Position numbers and translations under genes: made by a program
The notes under the pieces: generated by a model
Told to the model about the DNA's origin: nothing
The model's database searches: none
Seen by the model: the letters and a program-made list of their open reading frames with translations, nothing else
Assembly (NCBI RefSeq): GCF_013782625.1
Contig: NZ_CP056199.1
Span: 2,250,588 to 2,314,587 of the forward strand
DNA: 64,000 nucleotides
Direction of reading: 5' to 3'
DNA from: Enterobacter sp. RHBSTW-00994
Lineage (GTDB): Bacteria > Pseudomonadota > Gammaproteobacteria > Enterobacterales > Enterobacteriaceae
In this document: in pieces, positions 16,845 through 26,835 of the stretch
How positions within the stretch are numbered: the stretch's first letter is position 1
Layout of the letters: each line of letters begins with the position of its first letter

Positions 16845-18434
16845 ATGAACCTAACGCAAATTTTCCGCCGTATTGCGCAGCGCCTCATTCCGCGTCAGTT
16901 TGGTCTGCTGGCAGGCATCTTTTGTATTATTGGGCTGTTCTCCGCACTGCAACTTTCCTCTTCAGTCCTGCTTACCGCCTCCTTACGGGAAGCCCAGCGT
17001 AATGAACAACATAATCAGCTCGCCTATCAGCAGCAGGGGAAACTGGATTTAGCGCGCGTTTCACTTCTGGCGGCGAGCGATCTGCTCAACCGCTCCGGTG
17101 TCTACTTCATGCAGGATAAAGAGACGGGTTCCGACGGGAGTTGGCACAGCCTGATGGATGAAGCGCAAAAGGCACTGGCGGTTTCTCAGCAGGCGTGGAA
17201 TGCGTGGCTGGCACTTAACCCGCCAAAGGATGATGCTCTGGTCAATAGCTATCAGCTTTTTTACGGGGCCATTAAAGAGCAGGCGGAAGGTCTGGTCAAA
17301 ACCAATTCGATTGATGCTTTTTTTGCTGTGCCGGCTCAGGCGTTTCAGACCGATTTCAACGACAACTATGCGCGCTTTCAGCAGATGAGTGAGCAACAGG
17401 CGATGCAGGGCAGACAATCCCTGATGGAACAACTCTCTGGGCTGCAAACGCTTTTTTTATTCGCGCCGCTGGTGTTGCTGGCCATTGCGGTTGCAGTCTG
17501 GTTTGGGATGGCAAAATGGGTGATTACGCCGCTTCGGAAACTGATTGCGCATATCGATCAACTTGCGGCAGGTGATTTGTCTGGACATCCTCCGGGCGTG
17601 ATGCGATTTAACCGTGAAATGGGACAGCTTAGCGACAGCGTGATGACCATGCAGCAGGGGCTTCAGCAACTGGTTACCCAGGTGAGCGATGCGACCACCT
17701 CGATGGTCGATAATATCGGTTCGCTGGCGCAAGGGAACCAGAAGCTTTATCAACAGTCGGCTCGCCAGGCGAAAGAGCTTGATGATGTGACGGCCCATAT
17801 CGCGGCCCTGGAAACGCACGTAGAAGGCAATACCGGTTATGCGAAACTCGCCAGTTCACGTGCAGATGAAGCGCGTCAGGCTGCGGCGGGTGGCGACATG
17901 ATGATGTCGACCGTCAATGCCTCCATGCAGGCGATTGTGGATCGATCCTCTGAGATGCGCGGCATCGTCGCGATGATCGATAGCGTTGCGTTTCAGACCA
18001 ATATTCTGGCCCTCAATGCAGCGATTGAAGCCGCGCATGCCGGCAATCAGGGACGCGGTTTTGCGGTGGTTGCCAGAGAAGTTGGGCTGCTGGCCCGAAA
18101 AAGCAGTCACTCAACGCAGACGATTCAGGAGCTGATTAACCACTCGTTGCAGGGCATTGAAGACGGGTCGAAAGCCGTGACTCGTCTTGAGGATAATCTG
18201 CAGCAGGTCACTGGACTGGTGGGGAATCTGAGCAGTTTGCTGAATGATATCTCGGCCGCCACCCTGAGCCAGGGGGAAAGTATTCATCAGATGACGCGTC
18301 AGCTTCAGGCGCTAAATCAGGTGTCACGACAAACGGATGCGCTGGTATCTGGCGCTTCACAGGCTTCCGATCGCCTGCATCTCGAGTCGGATCTATTGCT
18401 GCAGGCTGTTTCGCGTTTTCGCCTTCCGGCCTGA
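16845..18434 (+). CDS. Methyl-accepting chemotaxis protein (Tar-like four-helix sensor)
   Basis: This transmembrane chemoreceptor of 529 residues has TM1 at about 19-43, a periplasmic helical-bundle domain of roughly 150 residues of the Tar/Tsr type, TM2 near 200-220, HAMP, and a cytoplasmic coiled coil whose hairpin tip reads [30 protein letters not shown]. There is no C-terminal NWETF-like pentapeptide, so methylation enzymes must act through other receptors. I choose ATG 16845; the open frame begins a little earlier. The ligand is unknown: conserved Arg residues for aspartate or serine binding are not obvious. It is part of the islet between sad and glsB. Confidence 0.85.
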   Translation: MNLTQIFRRIAQRLIPRQFGLLAGIFCIIGLFSALQLSSSVLLTASLREAQRNEQHNQLAYQQQGKLDLARVSLLAASDLLNRSGVYFMQDKETGSDGSWHSLMDEAQKALAVSQQAWNAWLALNPPKDDALVNSYQLFYGAIKEQAEGLVKTNSIDAFFAVPAQAFQTDFNDNYARFQQMSEQQAMQGRQSLMEQLSGLQTLFLFAPLVLLAIAVAVWFGMAKWVITPLRKLIAHIDQLAAGDLSGHPPGVMRFNREMGQLSDSVMTMQQGLQQLVTQVSDATTSMVDNIGSLAQGNQKLYQQSARQAKELDDVTAHIAALETHVEGNTGYAKLASSRADEARQAAAGGDMMMSTVNASMQAIVDRSSEMRGIVAMIDSVAFQTNILALNAAIEAAHAGNQGRGFAVVAREVGLLARKSSHSTQTIQELINHSLQGIEDGSKAVTRLEDNLQQVTGLVGNLSSLLNDISAATLSQGESIHQMTRQLQALNQVSRQTDALVSGASQASDRLHLESDLLLQAVSRFRLPA

Positions 18435-18496
18435 CGTGACATATTCGCCTCTGTTATACTCGCAGCCCGATTTAGCCTGAGGGCAAGGAGTAACGA

Positions 18497-19423
18497 GTGG
18501 CTGCGGTCATCCATAATGAGATGCTGGACGAGATTCTGGCGCAGGTGCGTCCATTACTGGGACAAGGGAAGGTTGCGGATTATATTCCGGCTCTGGCGTC
18601 GGTCAGTGGCAACAAACTGGGTATCGCCATTTGTACGGTTGATGGGCAACGTTATCAGGCCGGAGATGCAACGGAGCGCTTCTCCATTCAGTCAATTTCA
18701 AAAGTACTGAGTCTGGTGGCGGCCATGCGCCAGTACCCGGAAGAGGAAATCTGGCAGCGTGTCGGGAAAGACCCGTCCGGCCAGCCGTTTAACTCTCTGC
18801 TACAGCTTGAGATTGAGCAGGGAAAACCACGCAATCCCTTTATCAACGCCGGAGCGCTGGTGGTGTGTGACATGCTGCAAAGCCGTCTTAGTGCGCCTCG
18901 CCAGAGGATGCTGGAAATTGTACGCCTGCTGTGTGGTGTTCAGGATATTGCCTATGATGCAGTGGTGGCGCGCTCTGAGTTTGAACACTCAGCCCGTAAT
19001 GCGGCGATTGCCTGGCTGATGAAGTCCTTTGGCAATTTTCATAATGATGTGGCCACCGTCCTGCAAAACTATTTTCACTACTGTGCGCTGAAAATGAATT
19101 GTGTCGAACTGGCAAAGACATTTCTGTTTCTGGCCCATCAGGGTTATGCGCCGCATCTCTCCCAGGAAGTGGTTTCCCCGTTACAGGCTCGCCAGATCAA
19201 CGCGCTTATGGCGACCAGCGGGATGTATCAGAATGCCGGGGAGTTTGCCTGGCGTGTCGGCCTCCCTGCAAAATCAGGTGTCGGCGGGGGTGTAGTGGCA
19301 ATTGTGCCACATGAGATGGCGATTGCCGTCTGGAGTCCTGAACTGGACAATACCGGAAATTCGCTTGCGGGCGTCGCGGTACTAGAACAACTGACCCAAC
19401 GTCTGGGGCGGTCTGTTTACTGA
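18497..19423 (+). CDS. glsB: Glutaminase 2 (GlsB/YneH)
   Basis: This 308-residue cytoplasmic enzyme converts glutamine to glutamate and ammonia. It has a serine-dependent beta-lactamase-like fold: SxxK motif in [12 protein letters not shown], then [32 protein letters not shown] and [19 protein letters not shown]. It is over 80% similar by eye to E. coli GlsB and has the same length. The start is GTG at 18497 behind CAAGGAG. yneG follows with a one-base overlap (TGATG). Confidence 0.94.
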   Translation: MAAVIHNEMLDEILAQVRPLLGQGKVADYIPALASVSGNKLGIAICTVDGQRYQAGDATERFSIQSISKVLSLVAAMRQYPEEEIWQRVGKDPSGQPFNSLLQLEIEQGKPRNPFINAGALVVCDMLQSRLSAPRQRMLEIVRLLCGVQDIAYDAVVARSEFEHSARNAAIAWLMKSFGNFHNDVATVLQNYFHYCALKMNCVELAKTFLFLAHQGYAPHLSQEVVSPLQARQINALMATSGMYQNAGEFAWRVGLPAKSGVGGGVVAIVPHEMAIAVWSPELDNTGNSLAGVAVLEQLTQRLGRSVY

Positions 19424-19779
19424 TGTCCGGCTTCGATCTTTTATTCGCAAGGCTTGCACGTTCGACGTTTCGTTCACGTTTTCGCTTAGGGGCGAAAGAG
19501 CGGCAATATTGTTGGGACAAAGGGGCTGAGACTATCGATCAGCATGCCGCTGATTTCGTCGCCCAGCGCCTTGCGCCAGCGCATCCCGCAAACGACGGCA
19601 AACAGACGCCCATGCGCGGGCATCCCGTATTTATCGCTCAACACGCGACGGCAACCTGCTGTCGGGGGTGTCTGGAAAAATGGCACGGGCTCCCAAAAGA
19701 CGTGCCGCTCAGTGCGCAACAGCAGCACTATATTGTCAGCGTTATCCATCACTGGCTGGTGCTCCAAATGAACGCCTAA
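19423..19779 (+). CDS. yneG: DUF4186 family protein YneG
   Basis: This 118-residue cytoplasmic protein matches E. coli YneG (DUF4186) and its function is unknown. The conserved segment GHPVFIAQHATATCCRGC has paired cysteines and histidines that could bind a metal, followed by KWHGLP and the end VIHHWLVLQMN. It starts inside the glsB stop codon, so it is translationally coupled to glsB, as in E. coli. Confidence 0.9.
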   Translation: MSGFDLLFARLARSTFRSRFRLGAKERQYCWDKGAETIDQHAADFVAQRLAPAHPANDGKQTPMRGHPVFIAQHATATCCRGCLEKWHGLPKDVPLSAQQQHYIVSVIHHWLVLQMNA

Positions 19780-19893
19780 AATTGACGAGTTATGATCCTG
19801 TCGTATATGTGTTATAGATGCATGTTAGATTATTCTTATTCATCCTGACGACCGCAAATAATTGCGATAAGCAATTATATGGATTGATATTTA

Positions 19894-21348
19894 ATGCGTT
19901 CTTCTCTCTCTGCGTTCACACTTTTTCGACCAGAAAGCCCGCTGCGAAATGCTGCGGGGATATTTCTCCTGACCACGCTGTTTTATTTTATCGGTGCGGA
20001 GTTACGTCTGGTAGAAGCGTTATCCCTTTTCTGGCCCCTTAATGGTGTCATGGCGGGGGTATTTGCCCGCTACGCTTTCCTGAACCGCCTGCATTATTAT
20101 GCTGTATCGTATGTGGCTATGCTCGTGTATGACGCGGTAACGACCAGTTGGGGAGTGGCGTCGCTTGTCATCAATCTGTCGAATATGGTGTTTATTATCA
20201 CGGTGGCCTTGCTGGTACTGCGTGATAAGCAACTGATGAGGAAAACGCCCGATCCTATTAATGCGTTGCGGTTGTTTAACTACTGCCTGATTGCAGCGTT
20301 ACTCTGTGCGCTATTGGGGGCGGTGGGTTCCGTAGGGATTGACAGTCAAACCTTCTGGCCACTTTTTGCAGACTGGTTCAGCGAACAGTTCTCGACAGGT
20401 GTGTTGATCCTGCCGTGTATGTTGACGGTGCGAATGCCTGAACGTATGAGACCGCTGGAGCCGCGTCTGGAGCATCTGTTCCCGGTTCTGGCATTGATTG
20501 TCTCTGTGATGGCATCGGTAGTGATTGGCGGAGCGGGGAGCCTGGCATTTCCATTGCCGGCGCTGATCTGGTGTGCAGTTCGCTACTCACTCCCCGTCAC
20601 TTGCCTGCTGACGTTTGTCACGGGCGCGGTCGAGATTATTCTGGTAGCAAACTCGATTATTAATATTGCAGTTGCGGCACCGCTCTCGACTCCGATGATG
20701 TTCTCGGCTCGTCTGGGTATTGCGACGATGGCGATTTGTCCGGTGATGGTTTCCGTGAGTGTGGCGGCGATCAACTCGTTGATTCAACAAGTGTCGCTGC
20801 GGGCCGATTATGACTTCCTGACTCATGTCTATTCACGATCAGGGTTGTATGAGGCGCTCAAACGGGAAGAGACCCATCGACATACGCGCTTTCTGACGGT
20901 AATGCTGCTGGATATCGATTACTTCAAAAATATCAATGATAACTACGGGCATGAGTGTGGTGACAGAGTGTTGTCGAGCTTCGCCAGGCAGGTTCAGGAG
21001 GTTGTCGGAGAAGAAGGGCTGGTGGCGCGGATGGGCGGCGAAGAGTTTGCGGTAGTGGTGAATTCCGGCGATGCGCAAAAGGGCTTTGAACTGGCAGAAC
21101 GTATAAGAATATCGATTGCAAATCATCCGTTTACCTGGCAACAGCAAACGCTATTTATCACGGTCAGTATTGGGTTGGGTAGTGGAAAGTCAGAGTCATG
21201 GCAACTGACAGACGTGTTTAATAAGCTGATGGCTGAAGCGGATGAGTATCTCTATCGTTCGAAAAAAGAGGGGCGAAACCGTACGCGCGCACGTTTGCCC
21301 GACAACCTGAAAATGGCCGAATCTCAGGACGGGGCATCCCAGGTGTAA
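19894..21348 (+). CDS. dgcF: Diguanylate cyclase DgcF (MASE1-GGDEF)
   Basis: This 484-residue inner-membrane protein corresponds to E. coli YneF/DgcF. A multi-pass MASE1-type sensory domain (about residues 20-300) is followed by a GGDEF domain with LLDIDYFKNINDNYGHECGD and the active-site motif GGEEF (381-385), so it should make c-di-GMP. The allosteric I-site RxxD five residues before the motif is absent (GEEG), so product inhibition is not expected. The gene sits after yneG as in E. coli, but two further GGDEF genes follow it here. Confidence 0.9.
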   Translation: MRSSLSAFTLFRPESPLRNAAGIFLLTTLFYFIGAELRLVEALSLFWPLNGVMAGVFARYAFLNRLHYYAVSYVAMLVYDAVTTSWGVASLVINLSNMVFIITVALLVLRDKQLMRKTPDPINALRLFNYCLIAALLCALLGAVGSVGIDSQTFWPLFADWFSEQFSTGVLILPCMLTVRMPERMRPLEPRLEHLFPVLALIVSVMASVVIGGAGSLAFPLPALIWCAVRYSLPVTCLLTFVTGAVEIILVANSIINIAVAAPLSTPMMFSARLGIATMAICPVMVSVSVAAINSLIQQVSLRADYDFLTHVYSRSGLYEALKREETHRHTRFLTVMLLDIDYFKNINDNYGHECGDRVLSSFARQVQEVVGEEGLVARMGGEEFAVVVNSGDAQKGFELAERIRISIANHPFTWQQQTLFITVSIGLGSGKSESWQLTDVFNKLMAEADEYLYRSKKEGRNRTRARLPDNLKMAESQDGASQV

Positions 21349-21465
21349 ACGTAACCACATTAGGCAGAATGCGGCGTGGATGTTATCACTTTGCTGATAA
21401 ATCGCTTGCTACGTATTTTTAAGCTCAATAAGATACCGGGAGAAATATATCGGAATATTCGCAGC

Positions 21466-22521
21466 ATGAACGGAACTGACAAACTCAGTAAAAAAACTCG
21501 CTTACCAGGAAGTCGGTTTGTCAAACGTATGTATCTGATGCGTATTCTCGGTACGTTGCTGGTCTTTTTCCCTGTACTTTCCGTTTTGATCGAACATCAA
21601 CGTTCAGTCTGGCTAATGATTTTGCTGGCTATGAACGCTTTTGTCTGGCCTACGCTAGCCTGGCTACGCGCCCGTAACTCACCTTCACCTCTGATGGCCG
21701 AGCACCAAAACCTGGTGCTGGATGCTGGCGCGGGTGGTTTCTGGATCGCGATGATGGCGGTTAATCCGTTGGCGTCGGTCGTCATTGCCACTATTTTGCT
21801 TGCAGACAGGCTTTCCGCTGGTGGCGTTGCGTTGATGAAAAAAGCGGCTGCGGTGATGCTGGGCGTTTTCCTCGTGACCTGGCTGACGCAGGGCATGGCG
21901 GTTGATCTCTTTGTCTCGCAACGAACCATGTTTGCCACGTTACCGCTGATTGCCATTTATCTCATGGCCCTGAGTATTTTGACTGACAGTATTGCGCTGC
22001 GTCTGCGGATCAAAAGTCGGGAGCTGGAGCGGATCGCGATGATGGATCCTCTCCTGGATATCGCCAATCGACGGCTTCTTGAAAAGCGGATTGATCACGA
22101 GTTGAAAAAACTCCAGTTGTCGTGCCGTGAATCTGCATTGATGTTCATCGATATCGATAACTTCAAAGATGTTAACGACCGCTTCGGTCATAAAGTTGGC
22201 GACACAATGCTTGCTGCCGTGTCACAAATTTTGCATATCGCCACACGCCCCACGGATACACCTGCTCGTCTGGGTGGGGATGAGTTCGTTATTTTGCTCC
22301 CCAATACCACGCTTGATGAGGCTCATATTGTTGCAACGCGTATTATGGAGGCGGCTGCAGTGATGAAAGATGTTGCTCAGGAGGCCGTGCATTGTACGCT
22401 CAGTATCGGTATTGCATGTGCCACCCGCGACATGGCGAGCGTAACGGACTGGCTACAGGCTGCGGATAACGCACTGTACCGGGCCAAACGAGAGGGTAAA
22501 AACCGAATTTTCGCACACTGA
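21466..22521 (+). CDS. MASE2-type membrane diguanylate cyclase (AdrA/DgcC-like)
   Basis: This membrane protein has an N-terminal MASE2-like region (FFPVLSVL, NAFVWPTLAW) like that of DgcC (AdrA/YaiC), then a complete GGDEF domain: FIDIDNFKDVNDRFGHKVGD and RLGGDEF. The inhibitory I-site RPTD stands exactly five residues before GGDEF, so feedback inhibition by c-di-GMP is likely. The start is uncertain: the ATG at 21466 gives 351 residues and a GTG at 21376 would add 30; neither has a strong Shine-Dalgarno. It lies between dgcF and another GGDEF gene on the same strand with short gaps, a possible operon. Confidence 0.83.
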   Translation: MNGTDKLSKKTRLPGSRFVKRMYLMRILGTLLVFFPVLSVLIEHQRSVWLMILLAMNAFVWPTLAWLRARNSPSPLMAEHQNLVLDAGAGGFWIAMMAVNPLASVVIATILLADRLSAGGVALMKKAAAVMLGVFLVTWLTQGMAVDLFVSQRTMFATLPLIAIYLMALSILTDSIALRLRIKSRELERIAMMDPLLDIANRRLLEKRIDHELKKLQLSCRESALMFIDIDNFKDVNDRFGHKVGDTMLAAVSQILHIATRPTDTPARLGGDEFVILLPNTTLDEAHIVATRIMEAAAVMKDVAQEAVHCTLSIGIACATRDMASVTDWLQAADNALYRAKREGKNRIFAH

Positions 22522-22574
22522 CAATACGGTTGTTTAGGCTACGCTTTTAAGAAAGCGAAGCGCCAGGAGATGTT

Positions 22575-23540
22575 ATGAAAGCACCTGTAATTCCCGCTAA
22601 TGAACCGGAACGTCTGCACTCTTTGCAAGAGTCCGGATTGCTTGAACTTGACACTTCTCCGGCATTTGATCGACTGACACGGCTTGCAAAACGTTTTTTT
22701 AACGTCCCGCTGGCGATGGTCAATATCATTGACGATCAACAGCTCATTGCTAAATCTGTAGATGGCGAGGCGGTGACGCCATATCCGCGTAATGTTTCGT
22801 TTTGCGGTTATACCATTTTGAGCACAACTGCGCTGGTGGTTGTCGATACGCTTCGGGATGCGCGTTTTGCGGATAACCCATTCGTCATCGGACAGCCAGG
22901 CTTCCGGTTTTATGCCGGATTTCCACTGCGATTACGTGACGGGGCAAGCGTTGGTACGTTATGCATTTTCGATTATGCCCCCCGCGAATTTACGGACACC
23001 GATCTGTCGGTACTGTGTGACCTTGGCGCGCTGGCAGAAGATGAGTTTGCGGCAGTGAGCGCAGCCACGACAGATGAACTAACGGGGTTGTTCAATCGCC
23101 GTGGGTTTAATCAGTTTGTCCGCTTTACTCTTTCTGTTGCCAGGCGGCGGGCAGAACCTCTCACTCTGGGGTGGATGGATCTGGATCATTTCAAGCAGAT
23201 CAATGACCAGTATGGTCATGAAGAGGGGGATAAAGCACTTAAGGTGATGGCTGGTCTTTTGCGTGCATCTTTCCGTGAAGCCGATCTTCTGGTCCGCTTT
23301 GGTGGAGATGAATTTGCGGTGCTGTTCGCGGATACGGATGAGCAGGGGGCATGGATAGCGATGCACTATCTTACCGAGCAGGTGGCTCATTATAACGAAC
23401 GGAAACTTCACCCCTGGACATTGCAATTTTCGTGGGGCGTCAGTGAGTTCGATCATAACCGTAATGACCAGCAACAGTGGCTGAAAAAAGCCGATGAGAA
23501 CATGTTCACCATGAAGCAGCATCGTGGGCTTGTCCGGTGA
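22575..23540 (+). CDS. Soluble GAF-GGDEF diguanylate cyclase
   Basis: This 321-residue cytoplasmic protein has an N-terminal GAF domain (about 15-160, with FCGYTILST and FYAGFPLRLRDGASVGTLC, the phytochrome-like GAF subgroup) and a C-terminal GGDEF domain with GGDEF at 243-247 and I-site READ at 234-237. It should make c-di-GMP in response to a small ligand or redox signal bound by GAF. No chromophore Cys is apparent. CAGGAG lies 6 bases before the ATG. It is the third GGDEF gene in a row. No E. coli K-12 homologue stands at this position. Confidence 0.87.
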   Translation: MKAPVIPANEPERLHSLQESGLLELDTSPAFDRLTRLAKRFFNVPLAMVNIIDDQQLIAKSVDGEAVTPYPRNVSFCGYTILSTTALVVVDTLRDARFADNPFVIGQPGFRFYAGFPLRLRDGASVGTLCIFDYAPREFTDTDLSVLCDLGALAEDEFAAVSAATTDELTGLFNRRGFNQFVRFTLSVARRRAEPLTLGWMDLDHFKQINDQYGHEEGDKALKVMAGLLRASFREADLLVRFGGDEFAVLFADTDEQGAWIAMHYLTEQVAHYNERKLHPWTLQFSWGVSEFDHNRNDQQQWLKKADENMFTMKQHRGLVR

Positions 23541-23622
23541 CATAACAAAAACCTATGCTTACCAGGATTGCGTTAAATAAATGTTAACTGCAAAGTGAGG
23601 GGATTCACTACAAGGAAACCGA

Positions 23623-24150
23623 ATGAATACCCCACTGCACACCGAAACCCTCTCGCGGGAAGCAATTCTCACCCACATTGATGTGTTGGCCGATATCCTC
23701 GAAAACTGTGTGAACGGCGGCGCATCTGTCAGTTTTATGTCGCCGTTTACGCGCGAGAAAGCACGCGCTTTCTGGACTGGTATTGCGCAAAGCGTTGGTC
23801 GTAATGAGCGCACCGTCCTGGCCTGCATTGATAAGCACGACGGGATCATCGGCACGGTACAGCTGGTTACCGACCAGCCTGAAAATCAGCCGCATCGTGC
23901 CGATGTGGCTAAACTGTTGGTGCATGAGAAAGCACGCCGTAAAGGCGCCGCACTGACGTTGATGGCGTCACTTGAAACTCACGCCAGAGCGTGCGGGATT
24001 ACGGTTCTGGTGCTCGATACCGCTACTGGTAGCGGCGCTGAGACGTTCTATCAGCGTGCCGGCTGGCAGAAAGTAGGGGAAATCCCTCGTTATGCGTTAA
24101 TGCCAGACGGTGCGATGACAGCGACTTCAGTTTTCTATAAGTTTTTATAA
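23623..24150 (+). CDS. GNAT family N-acetyltransferase
   Basis: This 175-residue GNAT has the acetyl-CoA loop in HEKARRKGAALTLMASLE (R-x-x-G-x-A), a preceding strand RADVAKLLV and a C-terminal TFYQRAGWQKVGEIPRYALM. AAGGAAACCGA precedes the ATG. The substrate is unknown. It lies between the GGDEF cluster and uxaB, in an interval that is absent from E. coli. Confidence 0.85.
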   Translation: MNTPLHTETLSREAILTHIDVLADILENCVNGGASVSFMSPFTREKARAFWTGIAQSVGRNERTVLACIDKHDGIIGTVQLVTDQPENQPHRADVAKLLVHEKARRKGAALTLMASLETHARACGITVLVLDTATGSGAETFYQRAGWQKVGEIPRYALMPDGAMTATSVFYKFL

Positions 24151-24267
24151 CTATTTTCACAATTGCATCATGAATTGATCAAAACAGGGGTCTTGGTCGA
24201 AAAGTTTTGGTAAGTTATCACACCAATCTTATCAGGCTGTATGACTAATCAAAAAAAGGACCCCATT

Positions 24268-25719
24268 GTGAACACACTCAACCGTCGTGATTTCCCCGGT
24301 GCTCTCTACCCAGAACGTATCATTCAGTTTGGTGAAGGCAACTTTTTGCGTGCTTTTATTGACTGGCAAATCGACCTGTTGAATGAAAACACCGATCTTA
24401 ACTCTGGTGTGGTGATTGTTCGTCCTATTCAGAGCGATTTCCCGCCGTCACTGAGCACGCAGGATGGTCTCTACACCACCATCATTCGCGGCCTTAACGA
24501 GAAGGGCGAAGCGGTCAGCGATGCGCGTCTTATCCGTTCTGTTAACCGTGAAATCAGCGTTTACGGTCAATACGATGAGTTTCTGAAACTGGCGCATAAT
24601 CCTGACATGCGTTTTGTTTTCTCCAATACCACGGAAGCGGGCATCAGTTACCATGCCGGCGATAAATTTGAGGACGCGCCAGCGGTGAGTTATCCCGCTA
24701 AACTGACGCGCCTTCTGTTCGAGCGTTTTAGCCACTTTAATGGTGCGGCGGATAAGGGTTGGGTCATTATTCCGTGCGAACTGATTGATTATAATGGTGA
24801 TGCCCTGCGTGAGCTGGTGCTGCGCTATGCGCAGGAATGGGCACTGCCTGCGGCATTTACTCAGTGGCTGAATGATGCAAACAGCTTCTGTTCGACGCTG
24901 GTTGACCGTATTGTGACGGGCTATCCGCGTGATGAAGTGGCTGCACTGGAAACCGAGCTGGGCTACCACGATGGATTCCTTGATACCGCCGAACATTTCT
25001 ATCTGTTTGTTATTCAGGGTCCTAAATCACTTGCCAGTGAGTTGCGTCTGGATAAATTCCCGCTGAACGTCCTGATTGTCGATGACATCAAACCGTACAA
25101 AGAGCGCAAAGTGGCGATCCTGAATGGCGCGCATACAGCACTGGTTCCGGTTGCATTCCAGGCAGGGCTGGACACCGTTGGCGAAGCGATGAACGACGCT
25201 GAAATTTGCGCGTTTGTTGAGAAAGCTATCTACCAGGAAATTATTCCTGTGCTGGATTTGCCGCGCGATGAGCTTGAATCCTTCGCCAGTGCGGTAACAG
25301 GGCGTTTCCGCAACCCGTATATCAAACATCAGCTGCTGTCGATTGCCCTCAACGGGATGACCAAATATCGCACGCGTATTCTTCCGCAACTGCTGGCAGG
25401 GCAGAAGACGAACGGTAAATTGCCTGCGCGTCTGACTTTTGCTCTGGCGGCATTGATTGCGTTCTATCGCGCAGAACGTAATGGCGAAAGCTATCCGGTT
25501 CAGGATGATGCTCACTGGCTTGAGCGTTTCCAGCAACTGTGGGCGAAACACCATGATAAACAGATCAGCACCAGTGAACTGGTGAAAGCAGTACTGGCTG
25601 TAAGCGAGCACTGGGAGCAAGATCTCACTCAGGTTAATGGATTGGTAGAACAAGTTACGCTTGATCTGGATGCGATTTTGCTTCAGGGCATGCGCGCAGC
25701 GGTTAAACCACTCTGCTAA
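24268..25719 (+). CDS. uxaB: Tagaturonate reductase (altronate oxidoreductase) UxaB
   Basis: This enzyme of the galacturonate branch of hexuronate catabolism reduces tagaturonate to altronate with NADH (mannitol dehydrogenase family). The sequence is collinear with E. coli UxaB, including [18 protein letters not shown], the conserved Lys region [17 protein letters not shown], and [14 protein letters not shown] choose GTG at 24268, behind AAAAAGGA; it gives 483 residues, the length of the E. coli enzyme. An in-frame ATG at 24241 lacks support. An imperfect inverted repeat TTGGT-N10-ACCAA (24207-24226) upstream might serve ExuR/UxuR, but this is tentative. A terminator follows. Confidence 0.94.
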   Translation: MNTLNRRDFPGALYPERIIQFGEGNFLRAFIDWQIDLLNENTDLNSGVVIVRPIQSDFPPSLSTQDGLYTTIIRGLNEKGEAVSDARLIRSVNREISVYGQYDEFLKLAHNPDMRFVFSNTTEAGISYHAGDKFEDAPAVSYPAKLTRLLFERFSHFNGAADKGWVIIPCELIDYNGDALRELVLRYAQEWALPAAFTQWLNDANSFCSTLVDRIVTGYPRDEVAALETELGYHDGFLDTAEHFYLFVIQGPKSLASELRLDKFPLNVLIVDDIKPYKERKVAILNGAHTALVPVAFQAGLDTVGEAMNDAEICAFVEKAIYQEIIPVLDLPRDELESFASAVTGRFRNPYIKHQLLSIALNGMTKYRTRILPQLLAGQKTNGKLPARLTFALAALIAFYRAERNGESYPVQDDAHWLERFQQLWAKHHDKQISTSELVKAVLAVSEHWEQDLTQVNGLVEQVTLDLDAILLQGMRAAVKPLC

Positions 25720-25727
25720 TTTTCCAG

Positions 25728-25748
25728 CCCGGCTTCGGCCGGGTTTTT
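25728..25748 (+). terminator. Intrinsic terminator of uxaB
   Basis: CCCGGC-TTCG-GCCGGG followed directly by TTTTT, nine bases after the uxaB stop. This is a stable UUCG-type tetraloop hairpin and a classic rho-independent terminator. Confidence 0.92.
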
Positions 25749-25920
25749 ATCGGTGATCTATTAGTTACAACATACTATCGCGCTCTGTTTTAAAAATACG
25801 GAGAAGCACCGTGCGCGTTTCGCTTTGCAGAACAGAAAATGCAATGTTCTATTAACATGCTTGCAACTGTGAAGGCGATCACGTTTAATAGTCACGCTCT
25901 TTATTTTCCTGAAGCTGACT

Positions 25921-26835
25921 ATGATTGTTCGTCCTCAACAGCACTGGCTACGTCTGATTTTTGTCTGGCACGGCTCGGTTCTACCCAAAATCTATACCCG
26001 GTTGTTTCTTAACTTCCTGTTGTCAATCGCCGTTATCCTGATGCTGCCGTGGTACTCATCCCTCGGTATCAAACTGACCGTTGCGCCGTTCAGTATTCTC
26101 GGCGTTGCGATCGCCATTTTCCTTGGTTTCAGGAATAACGCCTGCTATTCGCGTTACGTTGAGGCGCGGCTTTTATGGGGGCAACTGATGATAGCGGCGC
26201 GGTCACTCTTTCGCGAGGTAAAAAACACATTACCGGACGACCCACATTTGGGGGAATTTGTTCGCCTGCAAATCGCTTTTGCCCATTGTCTGCGCATGGC
26301 ACTGCGCCGTCAGCCGCAGGCTGAGCAGCTTTCACGTTACCTCTCCGCGCACAATCTCCGCCTGGCGATGGACTCTTGCTCTCCGTCGAACCGGATAGTG
26401 TTGATCATGGGTGAATGGCTGGCAGTAAGACGCCGGGAAGGGCAGTTATCTGACATTCTGTTCCATAGCCTCAATAACCGGCTAAACGATATGTCGGTCG
26501 TCCTTGCGGGCTGCGAGCGTATTGCCAGTACGCCCGTACCCTTTGCCTATACATTGATTCTTCACCGTACGGTGTATCTCTTCTGCATTATGTTGCCGTT
26601 TGCGTTAGTGGTCGATCTGCACTACATGACGCCGTTTGTGTCAGCGCTGATCTCTTATACCTTCATCTCGCTGGATACGCTGGCAGAAGAGCTGGAAGAT
26701 CCCTTCGGTACAGAAGATAACGATTTGCCGCTGGATGCCATCTGTAACGCGATGGAGAGAGACCTGTTACAGATGAACGATGAAGAGGTATTGCCGGATC
26801 GCGTGTTACCAGACAAGCACTATCAACTGACGTGA
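25921..26835 (+). CDS. yneE: Bestrophin family ion channel YneE
   Basis: This 304-residue inner-membrane protein of the bestrophin/UPF0187 family has four main hydrophobic segments with the conserved LGFRNNACYSRYVEARLLWG after TM2 and the acidic C-terminal stretch DTLAEELEDPFGTEDNDLPLD. The Klebsiella homologue KpBest is a structurally known pentameric channel selective for monovalent cations. It lies after uxaB, as in E. coli (tam-yneE-uxaB order reversed in this orientation). Its 3' end overlaps a convergent GNAT gene by 13 bases. Confidence 0.92.
   Translation: MIVRPQQHWLRLIFVWHGSVLPKIYTRLFLNFLLSIAVILMLPWYSSLGIKLTVAPFSILGVAIAIFLGFRNNACYSRYVEARLLWGQLMIAARSLFREVKNTLPDDPHLGEFVRLQIAFAHCLRMALRRQPQAEQLSRYLSAHNLRLAMDSCSPSNRIVLIMGEWLAVRRREGQLSDILFHSLNNRLNDMSVVLAGCERIASTPVPFAYTLILHRTVYLFCIMLPFALVVDLHYMTPFVSALISYTFISLDTLAEELEDPFGTEDNDLPLDAICNAMERDLLQMNDEEVLPDRVLPDKHYQLT

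Noticed and set aside
24207..24226. TTGGT-N10-ACCAA as an ExuR/UxuR operator of uxaB
   Set aside because: The known UxuR-type sites have the half-sites almost adjacent; this spacing differs, so I mention it only as tentative in the uxaB entry.
25027..25653. 208-codon open frame antisense to uxaB
   Set aside because: Shadow of UxaB; same reasoning, as for 24448-24996.
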